Numbered from the stretch's first letter, positions 33,969 to 43,384 are shown. The stretch: DNA of 64,000 nucleotides from Salmonella enterica subsp. enterica serovar Typhimurium str. LT2 (GCF_000006945.2 NC_003197.2:1178001-1242000); one strand, 5' to 3'. A program made the numbers and translations. The notes: a model not told the origin generated them from the letters alone.

Positions 33969-35477
33969 ATGGCTATTAGCACACCGATGTTGGTGACATT
34001 CTGTGTCTATATTTTTGGCATGATATTGATTGGGTTTATCGCCTGGCGCTCAACCAAAAACTTTGATGACTATATTCTTGGCGGTCGCAGTCTGGGGCCG
34101 TTTGTTACGGCTTTATCAGCCGGCGCGTCGGATATGAGCGGCTGGCTGTTAATGGGGCTGCCTGGCGCTATCTTTCTGTCGGGGATCTCTGAAAGCTGGA
34201 TCGCCATTGGCCTGACGTTAGGCGCATGGATTAACTGGAAGCTGGTGGCCGGGCGCCTGCGCGTGCATACCGAATTTAACAATAACGCGCTCACGCTGCC
34301 GGACTATTTTACCGGTCGGTTTGAGGATAAGAGCCGAGTCCTGCGTATTATTTCCGCGCTGGTCATTCTGTTGTTTTTCACTATCTATTGCGCGTCAGGT
34401 ATTGTCGCTGGGGCACGACTGTTCGAAAGCACCTTCGGTATGAGCTATGAAACCGCACTGTGGGCGGGGGCCGCGGCAACCATTATTTATACCTTTATCG
34501 GCGGGTTCCTTGCCGTTAGCTGGACGGATACCGTTCAGGCCAGCCTGATGATTTTTGCGTTAATCCTGACGCCGGTGATGGTTATTGTTGGCGTAGGCGG
34601 TTTCAGCGAGTCGCTGGAGGTGATCAAGCAAAAGAGCATCGAGAATGTCGACATGCTCAAGGGGCTGAATTTTGTCGCTATTATTTCCCTGATGGGCTGG
34701 GGACTGGGTTACTTCGGTCAGCCGCATATCCTGGCGCGCTTTATGGCGGCGGACTCCCATCACAGCATTGTTCATGCGCGTCGTATCAGTATGACCTGGA
34801 TGATTCTGTGTCTGGCGGGCGCGGTGGCGGTGGGCTTCTTTGGCATTGCGTACTTTAACAATAACCCCGCGCTGGCCGGGGCGGTGAACCAAAACTCAGA
34901 ACGCGTATTTATTGAACTGGCGCAGATCCTGTTTAACCCGTGGATTGCCGGTGTTCTGCTGTCTGCTATCCTGGCGGCGGTGATGTCGACGTTGAGCTGT
35001 CAGTTGCTGGTATGCTCCAGCGCGATTACAGAAGATTTATATAAGGCTTTTCTGCGTAAAAGCGCCAGCCAGCAAGAGCTGGTATGGGTAGGGCGAGTGA
35101 TGGTGCTGGTGGTAGCGCTGATCGCCATTGCGCTGGCGGCGAATCCCGATAACCGTGTGCTGGGGCTGGTGAGCTACGCCTGGGCTGGATTCGGCGCGGC
35201 ATTTGGACCTGTTGTCCTGTTTTCTGTGATGTGGTCGCGTATGACACGTAACGGCGCGCTGGCGGGAATGATTATTGGCGCGGTGACGGTTATCGTCTGG
35301 AAACAATATGGCTGGCTGGATCTGTATGAGATTATCCCTGGCTTCATTTTCGGCAGCCTGGGGATCGTAATCTTTAGCCTGCTTGGCAAAGCGCCGACAG
35401 CAGCGATGCAGGAACGCTTTGCAAAAGCGGACGCGCATTATCATTCCGCGCCGCCGTCGAAGCTACAGGCGGAATAA
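33969..35477 (+). CDS. putP: PutP, sodium/proline symporter
   Basis: A 502-residue SSS-family transporter with 13 predicted membrane segments. The start at 33969 gives MAISTPMLVTFCVYIFGM, preceded by GGAGAACCT; an in-frame TTG one codon earlier is less likely. Sodium-site and proline-site regions such as ALSAGASDMSGWL (helix 2) and STLSCQLLVCSSA (helix 9) are intact. It imports proline for PutA to degrade. Divergent from putA. Confidence 0.97.
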   Translation: MAISTPMLVTFCVYIFGMILIGFIAWRSTKNFDDYILGGRSLGPFVTALSAGASDMSGWLLMGLPGAIFLSGISESWIAIGLTLGAWINWKLVAGRLRVHTEFNNNALTLPDYFTGRFEDKSRVLRIISALVILLFFTIYCASGIVAGARLFESTFGMSYETALWAGAAATIIYTFIGGFLAVSWTDTVQASLMIFALILTPVMVIVGVGGFSESLEVIKQKSIENVDMLKGLNFVAIISLMGWGLGYFGQPHILARFMAADSHHSIVHARRISMTWMILCLAGAVAVGFFGIAYFNNNPALAGAVNQNSERVFIELAQILFNPWIAGVLLSAILAAVMSTLSCQLLVCSSAITEDLYKAFLRKSASQQELVWVGRVMVLVVALIAIALAANPDNRVLGLVSYAWAGFGAAFGPVVLFSVMWSRMTRNGALAGMIIGAVTVIVWKQYGWLDLYEIIPGFIFGSLGIVIFSLLGKAPTAAMQERFAKADAHYHSAPPSKLQAE

Positions 35478-35482
35478 CCGAC

Positions 35483-35545
35483 ATGTCCGATAGCATTATT
35501 GCCATCGGACATATTTTACCAGGCGGCGTTATACGCCCGCCTGGT
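35483..35545 (+). terminator. Two consecutive stem-loops after putP
   Basis: The first, ATGTCCGAT (35483-35491) with ATCGGACAT (35504-35512), is followed by ATTTT and looks like an intrinsic terminator. The second, ACCAGGCGG (35518-35526) with CCGCCTGGT (35537-35545), follows at once. Confidence 0.75.
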
Positions 35546-36094
35546 CCTCTGATAAGTCCCGGACCGATTGACTGAAGATGTTCAGGTAAATGAGGACGCA
35601 CTCTCAAACTATTTTTAGCCCTTGAGCGCCGTTAACGCGGGCGTAATACATCTCGAGTAATCACTAACTAGCCATATATGAAATCGCCTGTTAATGGTAC
35701 CAATAGCCTTGACGCAATAGAGTAATGACAAAAATTAAAACAAGTCAGCGTTACTGGCGTAAGTATGCCGCATAAAATTTTGCATAAATAATGCCGTTTT
35801 AGCGATGGGAGAGAGGACACGTTAATTATTCCATTTTAACCTTATATATGTTCAATATTCAATGGGTTATGGATGTTTTCAGCATTAATACCCGCAGTAG
35901 CTAATGATTATCTTTTTTAGTCTCCTGCCGATGAAATAATCGTGTAATCTTTCTGTAAGAGACTGACAATGACGCAATAATGTTTGGTTAATGCTTGGTG
36001 AATATATTGTTGCATTATTGATGTTTTGTGTTGTACTTAGTAGTAATAGCGGTAGTTCCCCGGCAGTGATGGTCACTCACTATGGAGATCGCGA
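35546..36094. other. Long leader region upstream of phoH
   Basis: 549 bp with no convincing gene on either strand. The part from 35640 to 36060 is AT-rich and probably holds the phoH promoter(s). In E. coli phoH has a PhoB-dependent promoter; a two-half-site sequence at 35953-35968 (CTGTAAG...CTGACA) looks Pho-box-like but has the wrong spacing, so I do not call it. Confidence 0.4.
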
Positions 36095-36391
36095 ATGGTA
36101 ATGTCCGCACCAGGACACATTGTTTACAGTAGTTACAACACCCTGTACGGACATTCTCTCTCCGGTGGTGGTCTTGTCATCTTAAAAGCTCTCATCATTT
36201 CCCTTACTGACCATACCCATGACGTCATATGTGGTGCGCGTAGCCGTGTGTGGCGTCGTTTCAAAAAGCAAGCTAAGGCTTACAAGGAAGCCAACCCTCA
36301 GATGTGTGTGCGCATAATCGCGTTCAAGAGAACGCGGGTGATGTATACCTACAACTCAAGGTGCTATCCATGGGAAGACAAAAAGCAGTGA
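36095..36391 (+). CDS. 98-residue leader ORF overlapping the phoH start
   Basis: An open frame (MVMSAPGHIVYSSYNTLYG...) with a well-placed ribosome-binding site (TATGGAGATCGCGA). It ends 22 bp inside phoH in another frame, so its translation would pass over the phoH start and could couple or regulate it. The C-terminal half is basic (VWRRFKKQAKAYKEANPQMC, then VRIIAFKRTRVMYTYN). No family is recognised and no membrane anchor is clear beyond one moderately hydrophobic stretch near residues 25-35. It may be a real small protein, a translated leader, or chance. Confidence 0.4.
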   Translation: MVMSAPGHIVYSSYNTLYGHSLSGGGLVILKALIISLTDHTHDVICGARSRVWRRFKKQAKAYKEANPQMCVRIIAFKRTRVMYTYNSRCYPWEDKKQ

Positions 36392-37158
36392 TCAAAGCTC
36401 GTCGTGAAGCAAAGCGTGTGTTGAGACGAGATTCGCGTAGTCATAAGCAACGTGAAGAAGAATCGGTCACGTCACTGGTACAGATGGGCGGAGTAGAAGC
36501 CATTGGCATGGCGCGCGATAGTCGCGATACCTCTCCTGTTAAGGCGCGAAATGAAGCACAGGCGCATTATCTGAACGCTATCGACAGTAAACAGCTTATT
36601 TTTGCGACCGGCGAAGCCGGCTGCGGGAAAACATGGATCAGTGCGGCAAAGGCGGCAGAAGCATTGATTCATAAGGACGTCGAGAGGATCATTGTGACGC
36701 GTCCGGTATTGCAAGCTGATGAAGACCTTGGTTTTTTGCCCGGTGATATCGCTGAAAAATTCGCGCCTTATTTTCGTCCCGTCTACGATGTCCTGCTTAA
36801 ACGGTTGGGCGCGTCCTTTATGCAATATTGTTTGCGCCCGGAAATCGGTAAGGTAGAAATTGCCCCGTTCGCCTATATGCGTGGGCGTACTTTTGAAAAT
36901 GCGGTCGTGATCCTCGATGAGGCGCAAAATGTGACTGCGGCGCAAATGAAAATGTTTTTGACGCGATTAGGCGAAAATGTCACGGTCATTGTCAATGGCG
37001 ATATTACGCAATGCGACCTGCCGCGCGGCGTGCGTTCCGGGTTGAGCGATGCGTTGGAACGCTTTGAAGAAGATGAAATGGTAGGGATTGTGCATTTCAA
37101 CAAAGACGACTGCGTGCGCTCGGCGCTTTGTCAGCGAACGCTTCACGCATACAGCTAA
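36370..37158 (+). CDS. phoH: PhoH, P-loop ATPase of the phosphate-starvation family
   Basis: A 262-residue protein with a Walker A motif GEAGCGKTW, a conserved VTRPVLQADEDLGFLPGD block, Walker B-like VVILDEAQN and a motif VNGDITQCDLP, which together define PhoH. The start at 36370 (MGRQKAVIKARREAKRV) has AAGG in ATTCAAGGTGCTATCC-type spacing; an upstream in-frame GTG at 36304 is possible but adds non-conserved residues, and a stop at 36274 blocks any longer version. Biochemical role unresolved in enterics; relatives are RNA-directed helicase/RNase proteins. Confidence 0.93.
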   Translation: MGRQKAVIKARREAKRVLRRDSRSHKQREEESVTSLVQMGGVEAIGMARDSRDTSPVKARNEAQAHYLNAIDSKQLIFATGEAGCGKTWISAAKAAEALIHKDVERIIVTRPVLQADEDLGFLPGDIAEKFAPYFRPVYDVLLKRLGASFMQYCLRPEIGKVEIAPFAYMRGRTFENAVVILDEAQNVTAAQMKMFLTRLGENVTVIVNGDITQCDLPRGVRSGLSDALERFEEDEMVGIVHFNKDDCVRSALCQRTLHAYS

Positions 37159-37176
37159 TATAGCATTGACTTTCAG

Positions 37177-37199
37177 AGCCCGGGAAACCGGGCTTTGTT
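37177..37199 (+). terminator. phoH terminator
   Basis: AGCCCGG-GAAA-CCGGGCT followed by TTGTT, 18 bp after the phoH stop. Confidence 0.85.
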
Positions 37200-37263
37200 A
37201 TCTATAAAGCATCCAGCAGACTCATGGACAAAAAAGGAAAATGACGCCTGTACGTGAAGGGAA

Positions 37264-38145
37264 TTATTTTGTCATGTCCAGGGCATTCATTGTCCGTAAT
37301 TTGCTTTCTCGGGCCTGTTCCGGCGAGGACTGTACAAGAAGGGTATAGAGCAGGTCAAAGACGAAAAGCTGCGCGGCTTTCGTACCGATCGAGTCACCCT
37401 GCAACATTCCTTGCCGATTACCATTGATCAGGCAAAAATCGGCCTCTTCACATAATGGAGAACCCAGATTATGGGTAATGGCGACTGTGGTGGCGCCAGC
37501 CTGTCGGGCCAATCGGAGTGAATGCACTGTTTCTGGCGATGTGCCCGAGTGACTGACACCCATCGCGACATCGCCTGCTTTTAATAGCGTAGCCTGCATG
37601 TACATAAAATGGTTATTGCTTACCGCATCGCCCCGTAAACCAATACGCATTAGCTTGTGTTTCATATCCAGCGCCGTGATCCCCGATGAGCCCACACCAA
37701 AGATATAAACTGAGTGACAGTGACGTAGGGCATCCACGACACCGAGAACCTGTTGCATATCAAGCAGATTTAGCGTTTCAGATAATACATTACTAATGGT
37801 GTTCTGCAATTTTAAACCAATGGCGTGGGCATCGTCGGATTCGCTAACTTCGGCATCCAGTAGAGGACTACTGTCATCAGACTCGGTAGTGGCAAGTTCA
37901 ATGGCCAGGTCCATTTTAAAATCCTGAAAACCTTTATAGCCCAGGGTGCGACAAAAGCGAATAACCGTGGCTTCTCCGGCCTGTGTTTCGCGCGACAAAT
38001 CGGCAATAGATGACTGTGTCACCTGTCTGGGGAAGGCTAAAATATATTGCGCAATACGCTGGGAGGCACGTGTCAGGCTTTTTTGCATAGCACCCAGAGT
38101 ATCAAGGATTTTTCCGGGTTTAAGACGTGGGGGTTGAGGCTCCAT
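37264..38145 (-). CDS. RpiR/MurR-family regulator of the sialate-type cluster
   Basis: A 293-residue regulator with an N-terminal helix-turn-helix of the RpiR type (ADLSRETQAGEATVIRFCRTLGYKGFQDF) and a C-terminal SIS sugar-phosphate domain (VYIFGVGSSGITALD, GVSHSGTSPETVHS). The SIS domain suggests that an amino-sugar phosphate is the effector. It lies downstream of the SSS transporter gene on the same strand, separated by a terminator, so it is probably expressed on its own. The start at 38145 (MEPQPPRLKPGK) follows GAGCAGGAACTAT; 23 upstream in-frame codons are not RpiR-like. Regulation of the neighbouring nan-type genes is inferred from position. Confidence 0.87.
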   Translation of the reverse strand: MEPQPPRLKPGKILDTLGAMQKSLTRASQRIAQYILAFPRQVTQSSIADLSRETQAGEATVIRFCRTLGYKGFQDFKMDLAIELATTESDDSSPLLDAEVSESDDAHAIGLKLQNTISNVLSETLNLLDMQQVLGVVDALRHCHSVYIFGVGSSGITALDMKHKLMRIGLRGDAVSNNHFMYMQATLLKAGDVAMGVSHSGTSPETVHSLRLARQAGATTVAITHNLGSPLCEEADFCLINGNRQGMLQGDSIGTKAAQLFVFDLLYTLLVQSSPEQARESKLRTMNALDMTK

Positions 38146-38226
38146 ATAGTTCCTGCTCTTGAGGGCTGATTGCGGCACAAAGCCTGCAATATCGAACAGA
38201 GCAGAGCCTATCAAGTCTGCGGCATG

Positions 38227-38272
38227 AAAAAAAGCGCGATGTAAGTAAAGGAGGGGGAATATTTACATCGCG
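38227..38272 (-). terminator. Terminator of the minus-strand sialate transporter operon
   Basis: On the minus strand, CGCGATGTAA and TTACATCGCG (10-bp perfect arms, 18-nt loop) are followed by CTTTTTTTC. It lies about 158 bp after the transporter stop and 82 bp before the RpiR gene, splitting the two transcripts. An operator role for the palindrome cannot be excluded. Confidence 0.7.
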
Positions 38273-38429
38273 TTGCCAACTTATGACAGAACATCACTGG
38301 AGAGTAATCTGTTGCTCTTACGGTGTTTATAGCGCGCCATTTGACGGATGGTTTATACCTGGCCCGGTATTGTCGCCCCGCGCGTTGGCGTCACCGTATG
38401 CTGTGTCGGTATAGCGTGGTATCATGAAA

Positions 38430-39926
38430 TCATAATGTCACCTTTGGTTCAGGTTTTTCATCCAGCGTCAATGGCGGTGCCGGGGCAAATAACGGGGCGA
38501 AAATAACGCCGCTGATCACCACGCTTAGCGAGCCAATGACCCCATAAAAGAAGAAGTTAAGGTCAGTGGCATAGCGTGCGCCCAGCACGGTAATGACGCT
38601 GATAATAATTCCTAAAACCGCACTCCCGGCATTTGCTCGTTTAAAGAAAATGCCCAGCATGAACAGACCGGTCATTGGCCCTCCCATCAGACCTATCAGA
38701 CTATTAAATGCATCCCAGATTTCTGATTCATCGGCCATGACCAGCCATACCGAGGCCGCGCTACTTATCAAGCCCGCGACCAGAATAACTAACTTAGCTA
38801 TTTTCATACGGTTTTCTGGCGTTCTTTTTTTATGACTCAAACGCTGATAGATATCGGAATTAAAACAACTGGAAATGCTGTTTAAGCTGCTGGAGATACT
38901 GGACTGCGCAGCAGCGAAAATAGCGGCGATTATCAACCCTGCAATGCCGACTGGCATTTCGGTGACCACGAATAAGGGCAAAATGCCGCCAGTGTTGAAT
39001 CCCGCCGGTAATAATTGTGGATGTTGCTGATAATAGACAAACAATGCCGAGCCGATAGCAAAAAAGAAAACAGGGATCACAGCAACCAGTTTGGCATTTG
39101 TAAGTAATGTTTTCTTCGTTTCCTCTATGGAGTCAGTCACGATATAGCGTTGGACCACATCCTGACTGGCAGTAAATTGCTGAATATTGGCAAACAGAAA
39201 ACCAATCATCAATACAGGTACTGTGCTTTCCGTCCAGCTCCAGTGGAACTGCGTAGCCGGAAAGAATTTATCCGCCTGCTGCGTCACCGTAAAAATTTCA
39301 TCAATGCCGCCCTGGACTTTGAGACATATCACTATAAAAATCAGTATCGCGCTGCCAGAAAGTAAGAGGCCTTGAATAACATCAGTCCATATTACTCCTT
39401 CAATTCCACCCATCCAGGTATAAATGATACACATCACGCTAATCAACAGTACCAAAATCACCGGGTCTATAGCGATGAAGGGGCGCAAGGCCAGCACGGT
39501 GAGGAAAGTGATAATGGCGATACGTCCAATATGAAACAACATAAATGACATGCTGGCGAACAGACGGCAGCGCACATCGAACCGTGCTTCGAGATATTCA
39601 TAGGCTGATGTGACTTTCAATTTCCGAAAAAACGGAATATAGAAATAAAAAACCAGCGGTAAAATTGCGATAGCCAGATACTGACCAATGATAAACGTCC
39701 AGTCGGAAGTAAACGCTTTGGCAGGAATTGACATAAATGTAATTGAGCTTAACGTAGTAGCAAATACACTGACCCCAGCCGCCCAACCAGGAACCCGGCC
39801 ACCACCGCGAAAATAATCGTCTGCTGTTTTTTGCCGTCTGGAAAAATAGACACCGACTAACATCATGGCCAGGAGGTAGCCAAATAATACAAGATAATTA
39901 ACGATGCCGAAAGAATGTGTAATCAT
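38430..39926 (-). CDS. SSS-family sodium symporter, probable sialic acid transporter
   Basis: A 498-residue sodium:solute symporter with 13 or so membrane segments. Conserved SSS features include the N-terminal DDYFRGGGRVPGWAAGVSVFA and helix 8-9 AQSSISSSLNSISSCFNSD, where the Ser-rich stretch is the second sodium site. The Salmonella protein at this locus (STM1128) has been shown to restore sialic acid uptake to an E. coli nanT mutant. It is the distal gene of a minus-strand unit that begins with nanE2. Functional assignment rests on locus and family knowledge. Confidence 0.88.
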   Translation of the reverse strand: MITHSFGIVNYLVLFGYLLAMMLVGVYFSRRQKTADDYFRGGGRVPGWAAGVSVFATTLSSITFMSIPAKAFTSDWTFIIGQYLAIAILPLVFYFYIPFFRKLKVTSAYEYLEARFDVRCRLFASMSFMLFHIGRIAIITFLTVLALRPFIAIDPVILVLLISVMCIIYTWMGGIEGVIWTDVIQGLLLSGSAILIFIVICLKVQGGIDEIFTVTQQADKFFPATQFHWSWTESTVPVLMIGFLFANIQQFTASQDVVQRYIVTDSIEETKKTLLTNAKLVAVIPVFFFAIGSALFVYYQQHPQLLPAGFNTGGILPLFVVTEMPVGIAGLIIAAIFAAAQSSISSSLNSISSCFNSDIYQRLSHKKRTPENRMKIAKLVILVAGLISSAASVWLVMADESEIWDAFNSLIGLMGGPMTGLFMLGIFFKRANAGSAVLGIIISVITVLGARYATDLNFFFYGVIGSLSVVISGVIFAPLFAPAPPLTLDEKPEPKVTL

Positions 39927-40039
39927 AGTTCTTTCCTGCTTATGGTTTTGAGTAGAGTTGCGGTCATCGTCTGTGTATTTTTATCTTCCCATCATTCAGA
40001 CGATACGATATTCAGATCAAGTAATAGTTTTTGTTAATC

Positions 40040-40249
40040 TCAATGACGGTAATCATGAGATGTAAAAGGCAGAGCATTTATGCTCCACCAATGGTGATGC
40101 CCAGACGTATGTCCTGCCGGATACCTGAAATAGCAGATATCCGATATTGCGTTCAAACAGGCTTCAGGCCTGGGTCTCGTATTTGCCGATAGCATTATTA
40201 ACGTCGGATTATTCTCTGAGGCATAAATATCAATAGTAAGCGTGTTCAT
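40040..40249 (-). pseudogene. 69-residue frame, possible remnant of an N-acetylmannosamine kinase
   Basis: The frame begins MNTLTIDIYASENN 13 bp after the nanE2 stop, with CAGGAAAAGAAA in ribosome-binding position. The opening resembles the NanK/ROK kinase start (MTTLAIDIGGTK), and PRPEACLNAIS resembles the later PEALRDAL segment of NanK, but the phosphate loop is missing and the rest (ending ...TSHDYRH) is not kinase-like. nanK next to nanE would be normal. I infer a heavily deleted relic; the resemblance is short and could be chance, in which case this is just a short coupled ORF. Confidence 0.35.
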
Positions 40250-40262
40250 TTTCTTTTCCTGT

Positions 40263-40943
40263 TCAGCGTTTTACTGCGTGACTGAACCACTGACAGATAT
40301 GCTCAATACGGGTGATAGCGGAACCAACGGTAACTGCCCAGGCACCATGCTCAATAGCATTGGCCGCCAGTGCAGGCGTGTTATAGCGCCCCTCGGCAAT
40401 AACACGACAACCTGCATGGCTCAGTTGTGTCACCATTGCCAAATCTGGCTCAACCGGCGTGATGGGGCCGGTATAGCCAGACAGTGTTGTACCAATGAAT
40501 TCGATTCCTTTCTGATGGCAACTTATGCCTTCATTCACGGTTGAACAGTCTGCCATCGCCAGTAATCCATGCAGGCGAATACGTGTCAGTAAACTATCAA
40601 TATCAACCGGGCGAGAGCGGAATGAGGCATCAAAAGCGATAATATCGGCACCTGCCTGCGCCAGGGCGTCAACATCCTGTAAATATGGAGTGATACGGAC
40701 TGGCGACCCTGTAAGGTCACGTTTAATTATCCCAATAATAGGAACAGAAAGATGGGGACGAACAGTCCGCAGATTCTCAATGCCTTCAATGCGCACAGCG
40801 ACCGCACCCGCCGAAGCCGCTGCCTGTGCCATTGCAGCCACAATTTCAGGTTTATCCATAGGGCTGCCTGGTACCGGTTGGCATGAGACAATCAGCCCAC
40901 CGTTTTCGTGTACACTTTGTTCCAGCCTGGCTAATAGTGACAT
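40263..40943 (-). CDS. nanE: NanE-type N-acetylmannosamine-6-phosphate 2-epimerase (second copy)
   Basis: A 226-residue TIM-barrel enzyme that converts ManNAc-6-phosphate to GlcNAc-6-phosphate. Family segments are intact: IVSCQPVPGSPMDKPEIVAA at the N-terminus, VRIEGIENL, PIIGIIKRD with the catalytic Lys, IIAFDASFRSRP with the Asp, LMADCST-like LAMADCSTVNEG, FIGTTLSGYTG and VIAEGRYNTP with the Glu. Salmonella has another nanE in the main nan operon, outside this window, so this is a paralogue (nanE2). First gene of the minus unit, divergent from nanM. Confidence 0.93.
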   Translation of the reverse strand: MSLLARLEQSVHENGGLIVSCQPVPGSPMDKPEIVAAMAQAAASAGAVAVRIEGIENLRTVRPHLSVPIIGIIKRDLTGSPVRITPYLQDVDALAQAGADIIAFDASFRSRPVDIDSLLTRIRLHGLLAMADCSTVNEGISCHQKGIEFIGTTLSGYTGPITPVEPDLAMVTQLSHAGCRVIAEGRYNTPALAANAIEHGAWAVTVGSAITRIEHICQWFSHAVKR

Positions 40944-41460
40944 CCAGTTCCGCCTTATATATTTGAAGTTTTGCTCCGTTTTATGTTATGTCTTGGAGTG
41001 TTGCTACATCAAGCAAAAAGATAGAAAAATGTGAACACAGTCATAAGGTATGTTTGTTATTCAATTACTGCGCCAGCGGATTTGAGGCTATAACCTGAAG
41101 CTACAAGACAAATACAATTCATTCTGACGGCAGCATGCTGTATTTTATTAACTGCTTCCGGCATAAAGATAAAATGCTCAGAAGGAGCTTATACGCCACG
41201 GGATAGCCAGTATGAAATGCATCACATAATTCTTGTTGTATTTATTCAGAATGCTATCACTAATGAGTTTGGCCATAACAGATCACCCATAATCACTTCT
41301 AACATCACCATGGGGTGCTTTTACCTCGCACATGATAACTCCATGTAATTATTTTTAGCGCTTGGTCACATTTTGTCATTGTCATTGTTGAAATTGTGCA
41401 CCATAAGATCACTAATGATGAAGCTTTACTCCAATTGTATTTCTTCGCATGGGGATGCAG
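40944..41460. promoter_or_regulatory. Divergent control region between nanE2 and nanM, with a CRP-like site
   Basis: 517 bp without a gene. TGTGA-ACACAG-TCATA at 41030-41045 is close to the CRP consensus (TGTGA-N6-TCACA; left half perfect, right half 3 of 5). Catabolite control is usual for sialate genes. No NanR-type GGTATA repeat is seen. The rest is AT-rich with no clear terminator. Confidence 0.45.
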
Positions 41461-42609
41461 ATGAAAAATTTTAAGAAAATGATGACGCTAATGGCGCTAT
41501 GTTTCTCAGTTGCTATCACCACATCAGGATATGCAACGACGCTTCCTGATATACCAGAACCACTGAAAAATGGTACTGGCGCTATTGATAATAATGGCGT
41601 GATTTATGTCGGCTTAGGTACCGCAGGGACATCCTGGTATAAAATTGATCTTAAAAAGCAACATAAAGACTGGGAGCGTATAAAGTCGTTTCCTGGTGGA
41701 GCTCGTGAGCAATCCGTGTCGGTATTTTTAAATGATGAGCTTTATGTTTTTGGTGGCGTAGGGAAAAAAAACAGTGAATCACCGTTGCAGGTTTATAGCG
41801 ATGTGTACAAATACTCACCGGTGAAAAATACATGGCAAAAAGTTGACACTATATCTCCAGTTGGATTAACAGGGCATACGGGAGTAAAATTAAATGAAAC
41901 GATGGTACTTATTACCGGAGGGGTTAATGAGCATATCTTTGATAAGTATTTTATTGATATAGCGGCTGCGGCTGCGGATGAAAGTGAAAAAAATAAAGTC
42001 ATCTATAATTATTTTAATAAACCTGCCAAAGATTATTTTTTTAATAAAATCGTATTTATCTACAATGCTAAAGAGAACACATGGAAGAATGCCGGTGAGC
42101 TGCCAGGCGCGGGGACGGCAGGATCGTCATCGGTAATGGGAAATAATTTCCTGATGCTGATTAATGGTGAGCTCAAACCGGGTTTACGTACCGATGTGAT
42201 TTACCGCGCCATGTGGGATAACGATAAGCTAACATGGTTGAAGAACAGCCAGTTACCGCCATCGCCTGGAGAACAACAGCAGGAAGGGTTGGCCGGAGCA
42301 TTTTCGGGCTATAGTCACGGTGTCCTGCTTGTCGGTGGTGGCGCGAATTTTCCGGGAGCAAAACAAAATTATACTAATGGAAAGTTTTATTCCCACGAAG
42401 GGATAAATAAAAAATGGCGAGATGAAGTCTATGGTTTGATTAATGGTCATTGGCAATATATGGGTAAAATGAAACAACCTCTCGGCTATGGTGTATCAGT
42501 AAGTTATGGTGATGAAGTTTTCCTTATTGGTGGTGAAAATGCTAAAGGGAAACCTGTTTCGTCTGTAACCTCCTTTACCATGCGTGATGGTAATTTATTA
42601 ATAAAATAA
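41461..42609 (+). CDS. nanM: NanM, periplasmic N-acetylneuraminate epimerase (mutarotase)
   Basis: A 382-residue secreted Kelch-repeat beta-propeller that speeds the alpha-to-beta anomer conversion of sialic acid. The signal peptide is MKNFKKMMTLMALCFSVAITTSGYA-like (about 25 residues). Kelch-type blades are seen, e.g. DELYVFGGVG, MVLITGGVN, GVLLVGGGANFPGA and VFLIGGEN. I take ATG 41461 because GGGGATG sits 5-10 bp upstream; ATGs at 41449 and 41455 lack this. AT-rich codon use compared with flanking backbone genes suggests transfer. It leads the plus-strand arm. Confidence 0.92.
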   Translation: MKNFKKMMTLMALCFSVAITTSGYATTLPDIPEPLKNGTGAIDNNGVIYVGLGTAGTSWYKIDLKKQHKDWERIKSFPGGAREQSVSVFLNDELYVFGGVGKKNSESPLQVYSDVYKYSPVKNTWQKVDTISPVGLTGHTGVKLNETMVLITGGVNEHIFDKYFIDIAAAAADESEKNKVIYNYFNKPAKDYFFNKIVFIYNAKENTWKNAGELPGAGTAGSSSVMGNNFLMLINGELKPGLRTDVIYRAMWDNDKLTWLKNSQLPPSPGEQQQEGLAGAFSGYSHGVLLVGGGANFPGAKQNYTNGKFYSHEGINKKWRDEVYGLINGHWQYMGKMKQPLGYGVSVSYGDEVFLIGGENAKGKPVSSVTSFTMRDGNLLIK

Positions 42610-42654
42610 TTTTTTAAATACAAAAATAAAGTTAATTGATGAGCGGAGTATTTT

Positions 42655-43347
42655 ATGAAAATCAACAAATATCTTCTGGGTATGGTTTCGTTTATAGCAT
42701 TTTCATCATATCTACAAGCGGCAACCCTTGATTATCGGCATGAATATGCTGATAGAACCAGAATTAATAAAGACCGTATTGCTATAATTGAAAAGCTTCC
42801 TAACGGCATTGGTTTTTATGTCGATGCCAGCGTTAAATCGGGAGGAGTAGATGGTGAGCAGGATAAGCATTTAAGCGATCTCGTCGCAAACGCTATAGAA
42901 CTGGGCGTAAGTTATAATTATAAAGTTACGGACAATTTTGTTTTGCAGCCTGGATTTATATTTGAAAGCGGTCCAGACACTTCAATTTATAAGCCTTATT
43001 TAAGGGGGCAATATAATTTTGATTCTGGTGTTTATATGGCTGGTCGTTACCGTTATGACTATGCAAGGAAGACAGCTAACTATAGTGATGATGAGAAAAC
43101 GAATAGATTTGATACTTATATAGGTTATGTTTTTGATGAGTTGAAATTAGAATATAACTTTACCTGGATGGATAGCGATCAAATTAAATTTGATAACAAA
43201 AAAACAAACTATGAACATAATGTGGCTTTAGCCTGGAAACTGAATAAGTCATTTACACCATACGTTGAGGTCGGAAATGTAGCGGTGAGAAATAATACCG
43301 ATGAGAGACAGACCCGTTATCGCGTTGGATTACAATACCACTTTTGA
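42655..43347 (+). CDS. nanC: NanC/KdgM-family outer-membrane porin
   Basis: A 230-residue outer-membrane beta-barrel with signal peptide MKINKYLLGMVSFIAFSSYLQA, then ATLDYRHEYADRTRINKDRI, the conserved KdgM/NanC N-terminal pattern. Strands alternate and the chain ends in YRVGLQYHF, with the terminal Phe used by the BAM machinery. NanC of E. coli passes sialic acid; this protein follows nanM by 45 bp, which suggests the same substrate. Strand-rich, AT-rich, no defects seen. KdgM relatives carry oligogalacturonate, so the substrate is not certain. Confidence 0.88.
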   Translation: MKINKYLLGMVSFIAFSSYLQAATLDYRHEYADRTRINKDRIAIIEKLPNGIGFYVDASVKSGGVDGEQDKHLSDLVANAIELGVSYNYKVTDNFVLQPGFIFESGPDTSIYKPYLRGQYNFDSGVYMAGRYRYDYARKTANYSDDEKTNRFDTYIGYVFDELKLEYNFTWMDSDQIKFDNKKTNYEHNVALAWKLNKSFTPYVEVGNVAVRNNTDERQTRYRVGLQYHF

Positions 43348-43384
43348 GAAAGGTTAAAGAGTTACTGTACTAATCTTTGCTTAG

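Noticed and set aside
35953..35968. Pho-box-like CTGTAAG...CTGACA upstream of phoH.
   Set aside because: The two half-sites are 10 bp apart rather than the 11 bp of a Pho box, and the second half is poor.
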